From Beroe ovata (taxonomy: Eukaryota > Ctenophora > Nuda > Beroida > Beroidae), in contig CAMPET010000188.1 in the NCBI GenBank assembly GCA_946803715.1, forward strand, positions 99,167 to 143,685: 44,519 nt of DNA. The letters are read 5' to 3'. A program made the position numbers and the translations under genes. Below the pieces are notes generated by a model. The model was not told where the DNA came from. It saw only the letters and a list, made by a program, of their open reading frames with translations, and searched no databases. Positions 26,001 through 32,796 of this stretch are shown piece by piece. Within the stretch, counting starts at the first letter, position 1. The number at the start of each line of letters is the position of its first letter.

Positions 26001-26433
26001 CTTGTGAATTCCCCTGACATCTCAACAGAAAGTTTGGAGATGCATGTTCTCCATTGGTCGAAATATGACTGTATAACTCATTGATTCTAGTTACCACAAT
26101 TGATTAATTTCAACGAGCCATAGATTTTTCTAGACATCAGTACAGAGCTTATTTTAGGTGTCGACTTACTCTTGGTTACACCATGCTGAGCATTCGCCTT
26201 GTAACCTTTCGTACCTATACTTTTCAGCAGCTGTACAATCCAAAAACCTGAAAGAATACGAATCAACGTCAATACGAATTAACTGTCATTAATACTGTCA
26301 TTAGTCATTATCTCTGAACAGTGAACAGTATTTCAAAATAACGTGACGAAAGTCTTTCCATTTTGCATTCAGATTCTGAGTCTTCTAAAAATAGAAAATG
26401 TACTTACAGGAGGGAAAGGAGTGCAATTATCAT
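14189..26433 (-). CDS. Single-pass receptor: Cys-rich region, about 5 FN3 domains, TM, cytoplasmic TIR
   Basis: About 21 exons encode about 800 residues. Minus-strand exons: 26433-26408, 26247-26170, 25939-25836, 25670-25471, 25271-25164, 24600-24450, 24307-24150, 23253-23197, 21946-21729, 21644-21478, 20113-19991, 19867-19773, 19491-19461, about 19114-18976, 18304-18184, 15615-15510, 15381-15287, 15067-14916, 14752-14605, 14428-14309 and 14196-14189. All other junctions are in phase with GT-AG; 18976/18304 is unresolved (phase 2 against 0), and a join at 18725 lies between. Residues 1-16 are a signal peptide (MIIALLSLLFLDCTAA). Residues 17-115 hold ten cysteines, spaced somewhat like the anosmin-1 Cys-box as I recall it. 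FN3 domains fill about 115-593, with typical strands such as YCVAVSVANKEGLGPES and VRAVNSNGDV. The TM segment is about 601-624 (YIVPVACVFSVCVILLLVFV), followed by RLRPYKK, so type I. The TIR spans about 662-797: WDVFICHVSED, KDELSWGCELHRVI, YGLVVLSKHF, KWTSAEL, ILPIW. It starts 413 bp head-to-head from the NPC2-like gene. Confidence 0.85.
14309..15067 (-). other. TIR domain exons of the receptor
   Basis: Three exons encode the whole TIR fold. The first holds strand A (DVFICHVSED) and the BB-loop region (FFAKDELSWGCELHRVI). The second holds strand C (YGLVVLSKHF), the W-x3-E segment KWTSAEL and strand D (CILPIW). The third holds the C-terminal helix region (SVDQMAVQLKKKL). The Toll-type RDxxPG BB-loop motif is absent; D-x-L-x2-G-x2-L is found instead, a pattern I associate with SARM-like, plant and bacterial TIRs. 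A two-codon exon (14196-14189) adds the stop. Confidence 0.85.
15412..15502. repeat. (AC)n microsatellite in a receptor intron
   Basis: CA-rich simple repeat between the transmembrane and juxtamembrane exons, ending about 8 bp before the donor of the transmembrane exon. Confidence 0.85.
18040..18183. repeat. 26-bp tandem repeat carrying CACGTG palindromes
   Basis: The perfect palindrome TGCACGTGCA occurs at 18087-18096, 18113-18122, 18139-18148 and 18165-18174, exactly 26 bp apart. A variant TGCATGTGCA lies at 18054-18063, and single CACGTGCA half-sites lie near 17950 and 18004. The array abuts the donor of the last FN3 exon (18184) inside the intron leading to the transmembrane exon. CACGTG is the canonical E-box bound by bHLH factors, so a regulatory role is possible but unproven. 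Confidence 0.8.
18688..18730. repeat. (TG)n microsatellite with single-N join
   Basis: GT-rich run ending at the N at 18725. The join lies in the intron between the two exons of the last FN3 domain, where my gene model has its only unresolved junction. Confidence 0.8.
19136..19390. repeat. Short tandem repeats in a receptor intron
   Basis: A 14-bp unit (acaggagtgacag plus one base) is repeated about four times at 19143-19182. A longer degenerate unit containing tgacccatcggt and ggaaatgtgacaatactcac recurs at 19273-19390. Confidence 0.7.
20288..20980 (-). CDS. Intron-nested 230-codon ORF; basic, S/T-rich, KEN box
   Basis: An uninterrupted ATG-to-stop frame of 230 codons lies within the receptor intron 20114-21477, on the same strand. 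No family is recognised. Low-complexity Ser/Thr/Arg/Pro sequence dominates, suggesting disorder. Visible motifs are a nuclear-localisation-like PTPKRRRT at about 64-70, a KEN box (GGKENTF) at about 118-120, an RxxL at RRSL (about 158-161), several SP/TP sites (TPKR, TPTR, KTPAP, HSPLP, GRTPSE) and a basic end RVKRKIDF. These are common in CDK- and APC/C-regulated cell-cycle proteins, but each is short and can occur by chance. The GC content is higher than the surrounding intron, which supports a real exon. It could be a nested single-exon gene or an unspliced retrocopy. The opposite strand is also open for 152 codons. Confidence 0.5.
   Translation of the reverse strand: MTSRETAQPSSSETVSKPEVSKVETCDEDVDRKTIDDVTKSSSGDVTNIHPDVRETEDTEGCPTPKRRRTSFIPVLQTPTRQKLPKSLSKSASSHSINLVKTPAPHSPLPLGPLIGGKENTFVRSCSARRRPTAPPSILDNPTSATSVRVQAEISAARRSLRGSGTSGATRGASPGGSAKFSRAIHGRTPSERVEKGEGREESSSSVNRTCSSRNRDVFESGRVKRKIDF
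23041..23088. repeat. (AC)n microsatellite
   Basis: Pure CA repeat of about 46 bp in the receptor intron downstream of the 23197-23253 exon. Confidence 0.9.
23314..24137. repeat. 18-bp VNTR with 494-N gap
   Basis: An 18-bp unit, gtgtcagagtacagagtg, is repeated with point variants on both sides of the gap at 23458-23951. Since 18 is a multiple of three, long frames stay open on both strands, for example SEYRVV or LYSDTT repeats, but these are a property of the repeat. The array lies in a receptor intron and its right end comes within about 13 bp of the exon at 24150. Confidence 0.9.
24627..24800. repeat. Degenerate outlier of the 18-bp VNTR
   Basis: Units such as gtgtcagagtgcggaatg and gtgtcagcgcacatactg recur in the neighbouring receptor intron, next to the exon ending at 24600. 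The same family has spread to two adjacent introns. Confidence 0.7.
25360..25455. repeat. (CAAA)n-rich microsatellite
   Basis: Interrupted aaac/aaca repeats in the receptor intron between 25271 and 25471. Confidence 0.8.
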
Positions 26434-26846
26434 CACATGACATACGTTAGTGAACCCTCAACTCCATTGTGACATGACCTTTGTAAAAGAATAGTCCATG
26501 AATAAAGTATGGCAATAATATGAGTTGCAGTCTGGGAAAATGACTACAAAAATTTCACTTTTCAGTAGAATCTTCTAGATCACTAAACAAGTGAGGACTG
26601 TATGCTGTAATTGATGCAGAGCTTTTTAAAGATAACAAAACCGGTTTTCAACGTCAGGCCACCTCCTTATCATTTCTTGAGAATGGTATGGCCTAGCTAA
26701 AGTCATAATATAATCAATACCTTATTTGATTTCTATCATTTCCAATTTTTGCTTACTTGTAATTTGCTACTCCATTACTCATACTGCAACTAATACTGCA
26801 ACCATTGAATAATAAGATGCAATTTAACATTAATCATTCATCCAAG
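26434..26846. promoter_or_regulatory. Shared divergent upstream region (receptor and NPC2-like)
   Basis: 413 bp separate the receptor start codon (26433, minus) from the NPC2-like start (26847, plus). No other exon is visible in it, so both promoters must lie here or overlap. The sequence is AT-rich, and I cannot point to a convincing core promoter motif. Confidence 0.55.
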
Positions 26847-27641
26847 ATGAAGAAATTCCTTGTTATTTGTGTACTATTCACTGTGGCTGCTGCTGTGGAT
26901 CTAGTATACAAAGACTGTGGAAGCACTGCTGAAATCACAAAGGTGTTCAGTCCTGACTGCAAGGATCCAGTCTGCAAAACAAAGAAAGGTAATACATATC
27001 TTCCTGCAGGCTTATGTTTGGAGGAATATAAACCAATACACAAATTGAATTATGAAACAAATCCTTTATTAATAATGTGTTGTTAGCATTGTGCTGAGGA
27101 AAACAGGTTATGAATAGTTGACAAATCTGTTATCAGGCAAAACCTACAGCATGCAACTATCATTTAAACCAACTACTGAAGAATCTCAACTGACAGTGGA
27201 GCTATATGGTGTCATTGCTGGAATACCTGTCCCATTTCCTCTTGCAGACAAGTGAGTAACCAACACAATTTCATGTTACAATATTGCAAGAAATACAAAT
27301 GGAGATAGCTTGTGATCTAAGAAAACTGTGTCTAGAGATGGTTGCAAAGCTTGTGGAGGTGTATGTCCTATTGAGCCTGGAACTGAAGCAACACTTGTTG
27401 AGGTTTGTCCCACATGCATAGATACTAAAGCATTATTGTTAATTCAACACTGCTAACTTCCACCTAATAGGAGAATGAACACAGTTCATGACCAAGATGT
27501 AATGCATACTCATGCACTTTTCAGGCACTCAAAGTGGAACCCCAATACCCAGCTATGAAAGTGACTGCAAGATGGAAACTTAAAGATGCTAATGACAAAG
27601 AAGTTCTTTGTGTGGAAATACCAGTTGTGATCATCAGCTAA
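26847..27641 (+). CDS. NPC2: NPC2-like ML-domain secreted lipid/sterol-binding protein (four exons)
   Basis: NPC2 proteins bind cholesterol and related lipids in the lysosome lumen or outside the cell. The ML fold is shared with MD-2. Exons are 26847-26988, 27137-27251, 27336-27402 and 27525-27641. All junctions are GT-AG with matching phases, giving 146 residues, close to the usual NPC2 length. The chosen start gives a clean signal peptide (MKKFLVICVLFTVAAA); an ATG 14 codons upstream would hide it. Family landmarks are DCGSTAEITKV near the mature N-terminus, KTYSMQLSFKP, GVIAGIPVPFPL, the DGCKACGGVCPIEPG segment, YPAMKVTARWKL and a C-terminal VLCVEIPVVI. The cysteines fit the three conserved disulfides. 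It is divergently paired with the TIR receptor. Confidence 0.93.
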
Positions 27642-27950
27642 GATGCTCGAGCAACCAATTTACATGACTGCATATATTAGTGGCATATATATGTAACCTT
27701 GTTCTAGATCAATATTTTTCCATGTATCATGACTGTTTAACAACACATTGGTCTTTCATTTCTCAAATACTTAGCCAACTATATGTTTAGCCAACTATAT
27801 GCTTGACCTATGACATGCTCAACCAATGCTCACATACTTCAACCTTCCACAGTGTAGAGCAAGGGGCACACAAAGCATGCAACTATTACAATGAATTTAC
27901 AGAACAACCACAGCATTAAACACAAAAGCTGTAGAATGAAATAGATAATA

Positions 27951-27956
27951 AATAAA
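27951..27956 (+). terminator. Candidate poly(A) signal for the NPC2-like gene
   Basis: AATAAA about 310 bp after the stop. Other AATAAA-like words surround it, so the site used is uncertain. Confidence 0.3.
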
Positions 27957-27989
27957 ATATCACAAATAAAATATCACAGGCGATGTCAG

Positions 27990-28310
27990 ACCGCTCATGG
28001 TAGCCGCAAACTTATTCTCTGCCTGAGAATAATTTGCGCCGCGCGCGCGCGAAACGAAATTCTCGACAGGGTCTATCATCGATCGACAAGAAGCAGGCCT
28101 GTGATAGCTTTTGATGACGGTGCGCGCCGTGGCCTGGCGCGCAAAAAACAGGTCAACCGGTACTATGCATCTGATAATGTATAATTCAACGTACGTTCAT
28201 CAAACATATCTTTCGCGCGCGCTTCACTTGCTTGCTGCATAACTCCTGTCCGCGATATTTCCAATTGGAATAAATCGCGCGCCGCGCGGCGCGAGCGTAG
28301 TACAAAAATA
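27990..28310. mobile_element. CG-rich dispersed element with hairpin (copy in NPC2-zinc finger spacer)
   Basis: It contains GCAAACTTATTCTC (28006-28019) facing GAGAATAATTTGC (28025-28037), followed by GCGCGCGCGCGAAACGAAAT and TCTCGACAGGGTCTATCATC. The same blocks occur in the other orientation at about 6329-6360, 6507-6555, 8506-8545 and 8727-8770. Its CG density contrasts with the AT-rich spacer. It is a repeat family rather than a gene; transposon origin is inferred from dispersal and inverted structure. Confidence 0.6.
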
Positions 28311-28677
28311 AAGATTAAATGCAACAAATGAGATAAAATTTTGTTCTATGCACACAATGCGGCCGCACGCATAGCCTTCAAGATAAAAAATCGTCATGTT
28401 CATTCCTTTATTTTCCACTTGAGTAAATTTGTTCTTATGTCTGTTCTATCTTCAGTTTGCACTATTCCCTTCTAATTCCACCATACAGCTTTATTTAAAA
28501 TTGACAGGATGTAAATTTTGTATGCAGCAAAATAAACACACAAAAAGTTGTGCAACAATTGTAACAGCCCTTCATAGTTTATCTTGATATCTCAGCTCTT
28601 CCTTCAAACTTCTTTCCTGACCAGGATTGATTTGTGCGATAAATCAAATTCACTGATTATGTGAGCATATAAACAGT

Positions 28678-29358
28678 ATGGAAAGTGCCATTAATAGTAC
28701 TGGTGGAGTACCTTTAGATCTCTATTCAATATTCAACACATCTGGTTCCCTCAAAGCTTCATCTAATGATGGCTATCAATCAACTGATGGAGTGTCAACT
28801 AGTCATGCACACTTGAATTTGCCTGTTGATCACTGCAAGATTTGTTTAGAAAAGTATGAAACAAACTATGGGAGTTGGGATCATTCTAGAGAACATGCAT
28901 GGGTTTGCACTGAATGTGATTTTACTGTTGACAAGAAGGAATCACTTGCCGTCCATAAGCAAGAAAAGGGGCACTTGGGTAATAAACTTCCTGATGGCTT
29001 CAATATTTTCTACTGTATGCTTTGTCATAAATGCTTTACCATATCTGCTAATGACGGAGATGCATACCTAAACTTAAGGAAGCACCAGGAATCAGCTCAT
29101 TATGATCTCTATCCTTGCTATAGTTGCAACCTATGTGATTTTGTTACATTCAAAAGTTCCTCTCATAGCCTCATTGAACATGAAAGATTGAAGCATCCTA
29201 CAGACAATCGCTATACTGATGATCAAAGTTTGAAACATTATGAGTGTGGTACTTGTAAAAGGTTGATACTCTCAAGATCCAGATACAACCTTCATGTCAA
29301 ATCACATGCAAAGAAAGTAATAGAGAGGAACAGAGTTGCAAGTGCATTAAAGGTATAG
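28678..29358 (+). CDS. Intronless C2H2-like zinc-finger protein, 226 aa
   Basis: The single exon has an ATG start and TAG stop. The first 50 residues are polar and low in charge. From about residue 54, paired Cys and His residues are spaced like C2H2 or similar fingers: CKICLEKY, WVCTECDF...HKQEKGH, FYCMLCHKCF...RKHQESAH, YSCNLCDF...EHERLKH and YECGTCKRL...LHVKSH. The final unit is the most canonical. A nucleic-acid-binding role is likely, but I do not recognise an orthologue. A poly(A) signal follows within 30 bp. It shares the orientation of the next three genes. Confidence 0.75.
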   Translation: MESAINSTGGVPLDLYSIFNTSGSLKASSNDGYQSTDGVSTSHAHLNLPVDHCKICLEKYETNYGSWDHSREHAWVCTECDFTVDKKESLAVHKQEKGHLGNKLPDGFNIFYCMLCHKCFTISANDGDAYLNLRKHQESAHYDLYPCYSCNLCDFVTFKSSSHSLIEHERLKHPTDNRYTDDQSLKHYECGTCKRLILSRSRYNLHVKSHAKKVIERNRVASALKV

Positions 29359-29383
29359 TTAATAGCCTGCAACTGTCTGATCA

Positions 29384-29389
29384 AATAAA
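29384..29389 (+). terminator. Candidate poly(A) signal of the zinc-finger gene
   Basis: AATAAA 26 bp after the stop codon, within a short AT-rich 3' UTR. Confidence 0.5.
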
Positions 29390-29541
29390 AGATACAGGTT
29401 ACTGTTTTTAATTCTTATCTATTCTGAATTATATGATCAAAATGTGTCTGATTATATTTGTTGATCAGATAGCTCCATTATTCTGATCATCCTGTTAGTA
29501 TAACTTTGCTTGTTGTTGCTAACATTCTTCCTTCAGTAGTT

Positions 29542-30381
29542 ATGGCAGGTGAAGGACAAACAATCGCACTGCCTGTTCACAAGGTCCTCATTCATCCAGT
29601 TGTTTTATTCAACATTGTTGATAATTTTGAAAGAAGGAATGACAACAACAAGCGTGTAATTGGTACATTGATGGGCAGGTATGACAAGGGTACTGTTATT
29701 GTAACAGAATCATTTGCTGTGCCTCATCAGGAGACTGATGAAGAAGTTTCCATGGACATGGAATATGCAATGAGAATAGGAGAGCTCCAAAAGAAAGTGA
29801 ACACAAACATGTATACTGTTGGCTGGTATAGTAGTGGCATTGTCATCAATGAGTACAGCAGTTTGATCCATGCATTTTACAAATGCCAATGCCCTACACC
29901 AGTGCACCTGACTCTTGATACTCAGTTGAAGGAGCTGAAAATGAGAATTAACACACACATTGCTCTTCCTATCGGAGTGAAGAATGGAACTGAGGGCTGC
30001 CTGTTCTCACCTGTTCCATACAACATCCTTGGATTTGATATTGATAAAGTAAGCCTCAAGTTTTTCCAAGGTCTGAGAGGATCAAAGAAAGTCCCAACTT
30101 TTAATGAGCCTGAGCAGATCATATCTTCGTGTGATGAGATGCTCTCTCAAATAAACCATGTTCACGAATATGTCAAGAAGGTCCTGTCGGGTAAAGCTCC
30201 ACAGGATAAAGAACTGGGTAGACAGTTGATGGAAGTTGTTCAAGCTATTCCAAACCTAGACAATGACACGATTATCAATATGTTGAATTCTCATATGCAA
30301 GATCTATTGGCTGTTGAGTATTTAACACACCTTACAAGACAACAGTTGGCTATCACAGCAAGGATAAACCAAATACTTTGA
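29542..30381 (+). CDS. EIF3F: Translation initiation factor eIF3 subunit f (MPN domain), intronless
   Basis: eIF3f is an MPN-domain subunit of eIF3, which binds the 40S ribosome and recruits the initiation complex. The 279-residue frame starts at ATGGCAGG; the in-frame TTG upstream is not used. The MPN core covers about residues 10-150: VHKVLIHPVVLFNIVDNFERR, then RVIGTLMGRYDKGTVIV, SFAVPHQE, VGWYSSG and CPTPVHLTLD. The JAMM metalloprotease ligands (ExnHxHx7Sx2D) are not complete: SSLIHAFYKCQCPTPVHLT replaces them. This is expected because eIF3f is largely non-catalytic. The C-terminal half has the MPN-associated helices (VEYLTHLTRQQLAITARIN). It is intronless while its downstream neighbours are multi-exon, and it ends only about 170 bp before SMG9. 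Confidence 0.94.
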   Translation: MAGEGQTIALPVHKVLIHPVVLFNIVDNFERRNDNNKRVIGTLMGRYDKGTVIVTESFAVPHQETDEEVSMDMEYAMRIGELQKKVNTNMYTVGWYSSGIVINEYSSLIHAFYKCQCPTPVHLTLDTQLKELKMRINTHIALPIGVKNGTEGCLFSPVPYNILGFDIDKVSLKFFQGLRGSKKVPTFNEPEQIISSCDEMLSQINHVHEYVKKVLSGKAPQDKELGRQLMEVVQAIPNLDNDTIINMLNSHMQDLLAVEYLTHLTRQQLAITARINQIL

Positions 30382-30553
30382 AGCAGATTCTCAACGACTT
30401 ATCTGGAATTTGTGTTAATGAATTTGTTTTATCCTAAAAAATGAATTTCAATGTGTCATAATGCCTCTATGCAATACCGTGACCTCTTAATTGGAATGAA
30501 ACGTTTTGTGATTTTCCCATTTGTTAAGATTTGATGTAAGGTTCTCCACTAGA

Positions 30554-32446
30554 ATGGTGGAAGGTGACAGAATGAAGCCAAAAAACTTACCAAGTTTCAA
30601 AGAGAATGATTCTCCAATACATACAATCTTGACAAAAGAGTCTCGACAGAAGGTAATAGACCCACCCTTGATATCCCCTCAATAAGCGACTTGAATTATC
30701 AACAATTTATTGACGGTTGATCTTATTAGGACAGCCCAGAACCAGCTAAGCCAGCCAGCGCACCAACCCCATCCGGTTCCCGATCCCGGAAGAAAGCATC
30801 AATTCACCAGACCTTGTTGAATAAATTGAGTGCAGCAAATGAAATGTCACATGCGGTGCCGATACTTGACTATCAGTTGCAGTGGGTAGACAAGGGCATC
30901 GAGGTATCTATTATTCTCATTTTCAAACGCATTCATTTTTGCTCTGAATTCTTTACTCCCCCAAATCTAATTTTTCATTCTACAAGTCCCGACGGATGTT
31001 TCAGTATCTGACTGATAACAAAGATTTCTGTGTAGTTGGTGTGATAGGGGGTCAGGGGGTGGGTAAGAGTACCATCGCCAGCATGTTGGCTGGTGCCCGA
31101 CCCACCGGAGCCAGGAGAAGCTACATGTTCTGGCCCCAGTCCAGGGACGTCAGAGAGAACGGAGTTAACCAGACTTATGGAGTTTACATGGCTGTCAGCA
31201 CTGAGAGGTAGGAGGAGTGTCAAATCTTTGCAAATTTTGTCGTGAATTGCCGTATTTTGAGACCAATAAGTTCCTACTTAGATGTGTTTGACTTGGAATT
31301 GATCCAACGTTTGAAACAATTGTCTGAATCTCTGCTAGGTTCATATTCCTGGACACGCAGCCTATCCTGTCTCACTCACTCCTCGATAACATCATGTATG
31401 GAGACAGAAGTTTTATGAGTGAACATCTCAGTCCAGATACTCAGATTGAGATTCAATCACTTCAGGTACTGACTACTGTCGTGCAATTGAATTAATTAGC
31501 CCGTTCGTTCATACTATTCACTGAGGAATTAGCTCCTCTCAGTTTTTAGCAAATCTTAATAACCTCGTATTTCTAACACTTCCCCATTTACACAGATGTT
31601 GACGTTTCTGATGTCTGTTTGTCACGTGCTGGTCGTTATCAGTGACTTCTCTGTCGATCCGATGCCGGTTTCCCTGCTCAAGACTGCGGAAATGTTGAAA
31701 CCCCCACCCCTAGACAACTCAACGAGAGATGAGCATCTACCGCATGTGGTCTTTGTCTATAATTTCAGGTTAGCGTCAAAATTGTATCATCCTACATCCA
31801 TATTTCTTCCTACCTTACCCCTCGGCCCTCAAATTAGTAACCTCATGACAATTGCTCAAATGCAGTGATAGGAGCGACTTCTCACAACGCGAACAGCACA
31901 AACAATCCCTACAAAAGCTCACCAAACACAGTAAACTAGTTGAACAGAAGGGGTTGATGGCTTATTGGTTACCAGACAACAAATTACCCGTGAGAGGTTG
32001 GTTTAACTTAGTACCTAACCATTGGCACGCCTCCTCCACTCACCCCTCACCCCTCAATCTCTCGCTCTCAGGTGCGACGCCGCCTCCTCCTCAGTACCTC
32101 CAGTACCAGGGTCACGCCAGTTTCCAGCACTGTTTCGAACAGCTCCGTAACAAGGTCTTCTCTCTGCCTCGGGGTAGCATGTCCTCCCATCCACTGACTG
32201 AGAAAACGTGGTTCCACATGGCAGCCAGGTGCGTGGAAAATGGGGGGGGGATTTCCCAATTATCAATCTATATAACAGGGGGGAAGAGAATCGGAGTGGT
32301 AATTCAAAATATTTATAGCCTATAGGAATACATAACCCTGCTCTTATTCCTTACGATATGATAAATGTTTACTCATTTTCAGAGTGTGGGATTCACTACA
32401 GAAGTCACAACAACTCATTGAGTATGGACGACTTCTTCAATCTTGA
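30554..32446 (+). CDS. SMG9: SMG9, nonsense-mediated decay factor (eight exons)
   Basis: SMG9 is a GTPase-like protein that pairs with SMG8 to control the SMG1 kinase, which phosphorylates UPF1 during nonsense-mediated mRNA decay. Exons: 30554-30652, 30730-30903, 30987-31207, 31339-31465, 31596-31768, 31866-31996, 32072-32228 and 32383-32446. All are GT-AG, phases agree, total 381 residues. A disordered Ser/Pro/Ala N-terminus is followed by a P-loop-like GVIGGQGVGKST, RFIFLDTQPILSHSLLD, MLTFLMSVCHVLVVISDF and, near the end, HPLTEKTWFHMAARVWDSLQ. It is shorter than vertebrate SMG9 mainly in the N-terminal disordered part. The start is inferred; an additional upstream exon cannot be excluded. 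It lies 350 bp before PSMD5 on the same strand. Confidence 0.92.
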
Positions 32447-32796
32447 GAACAAGTGTACGAAAACTAGGATGAAATTGGTTCATGATTCAAGCGCGAGGAG
32501 ACGTCTGTTTGTGTCGAGGGTTGAGGCAGAGTGAACAATGTAGACTCTACGTAAAGGAGTGTGACATCACAAACGAAAGAACTAGGATGTGTTATTACTC
32601 AGATGTGCAGATGTGTTTGATTTAATTGACTTGTCAGTTTTCAGAATTGTTAATTATTGCCGCTTGATTTGCATATAGCATTGCATAGGTATAAATCAAT
32701 TGAAACTTCGTGTTACATACATCAGCTAAGTATTCAATTCATGAACAAATCGTTTTCAAATTGAACCCCATAACCCACTGTTCATAGCTCGTTATT

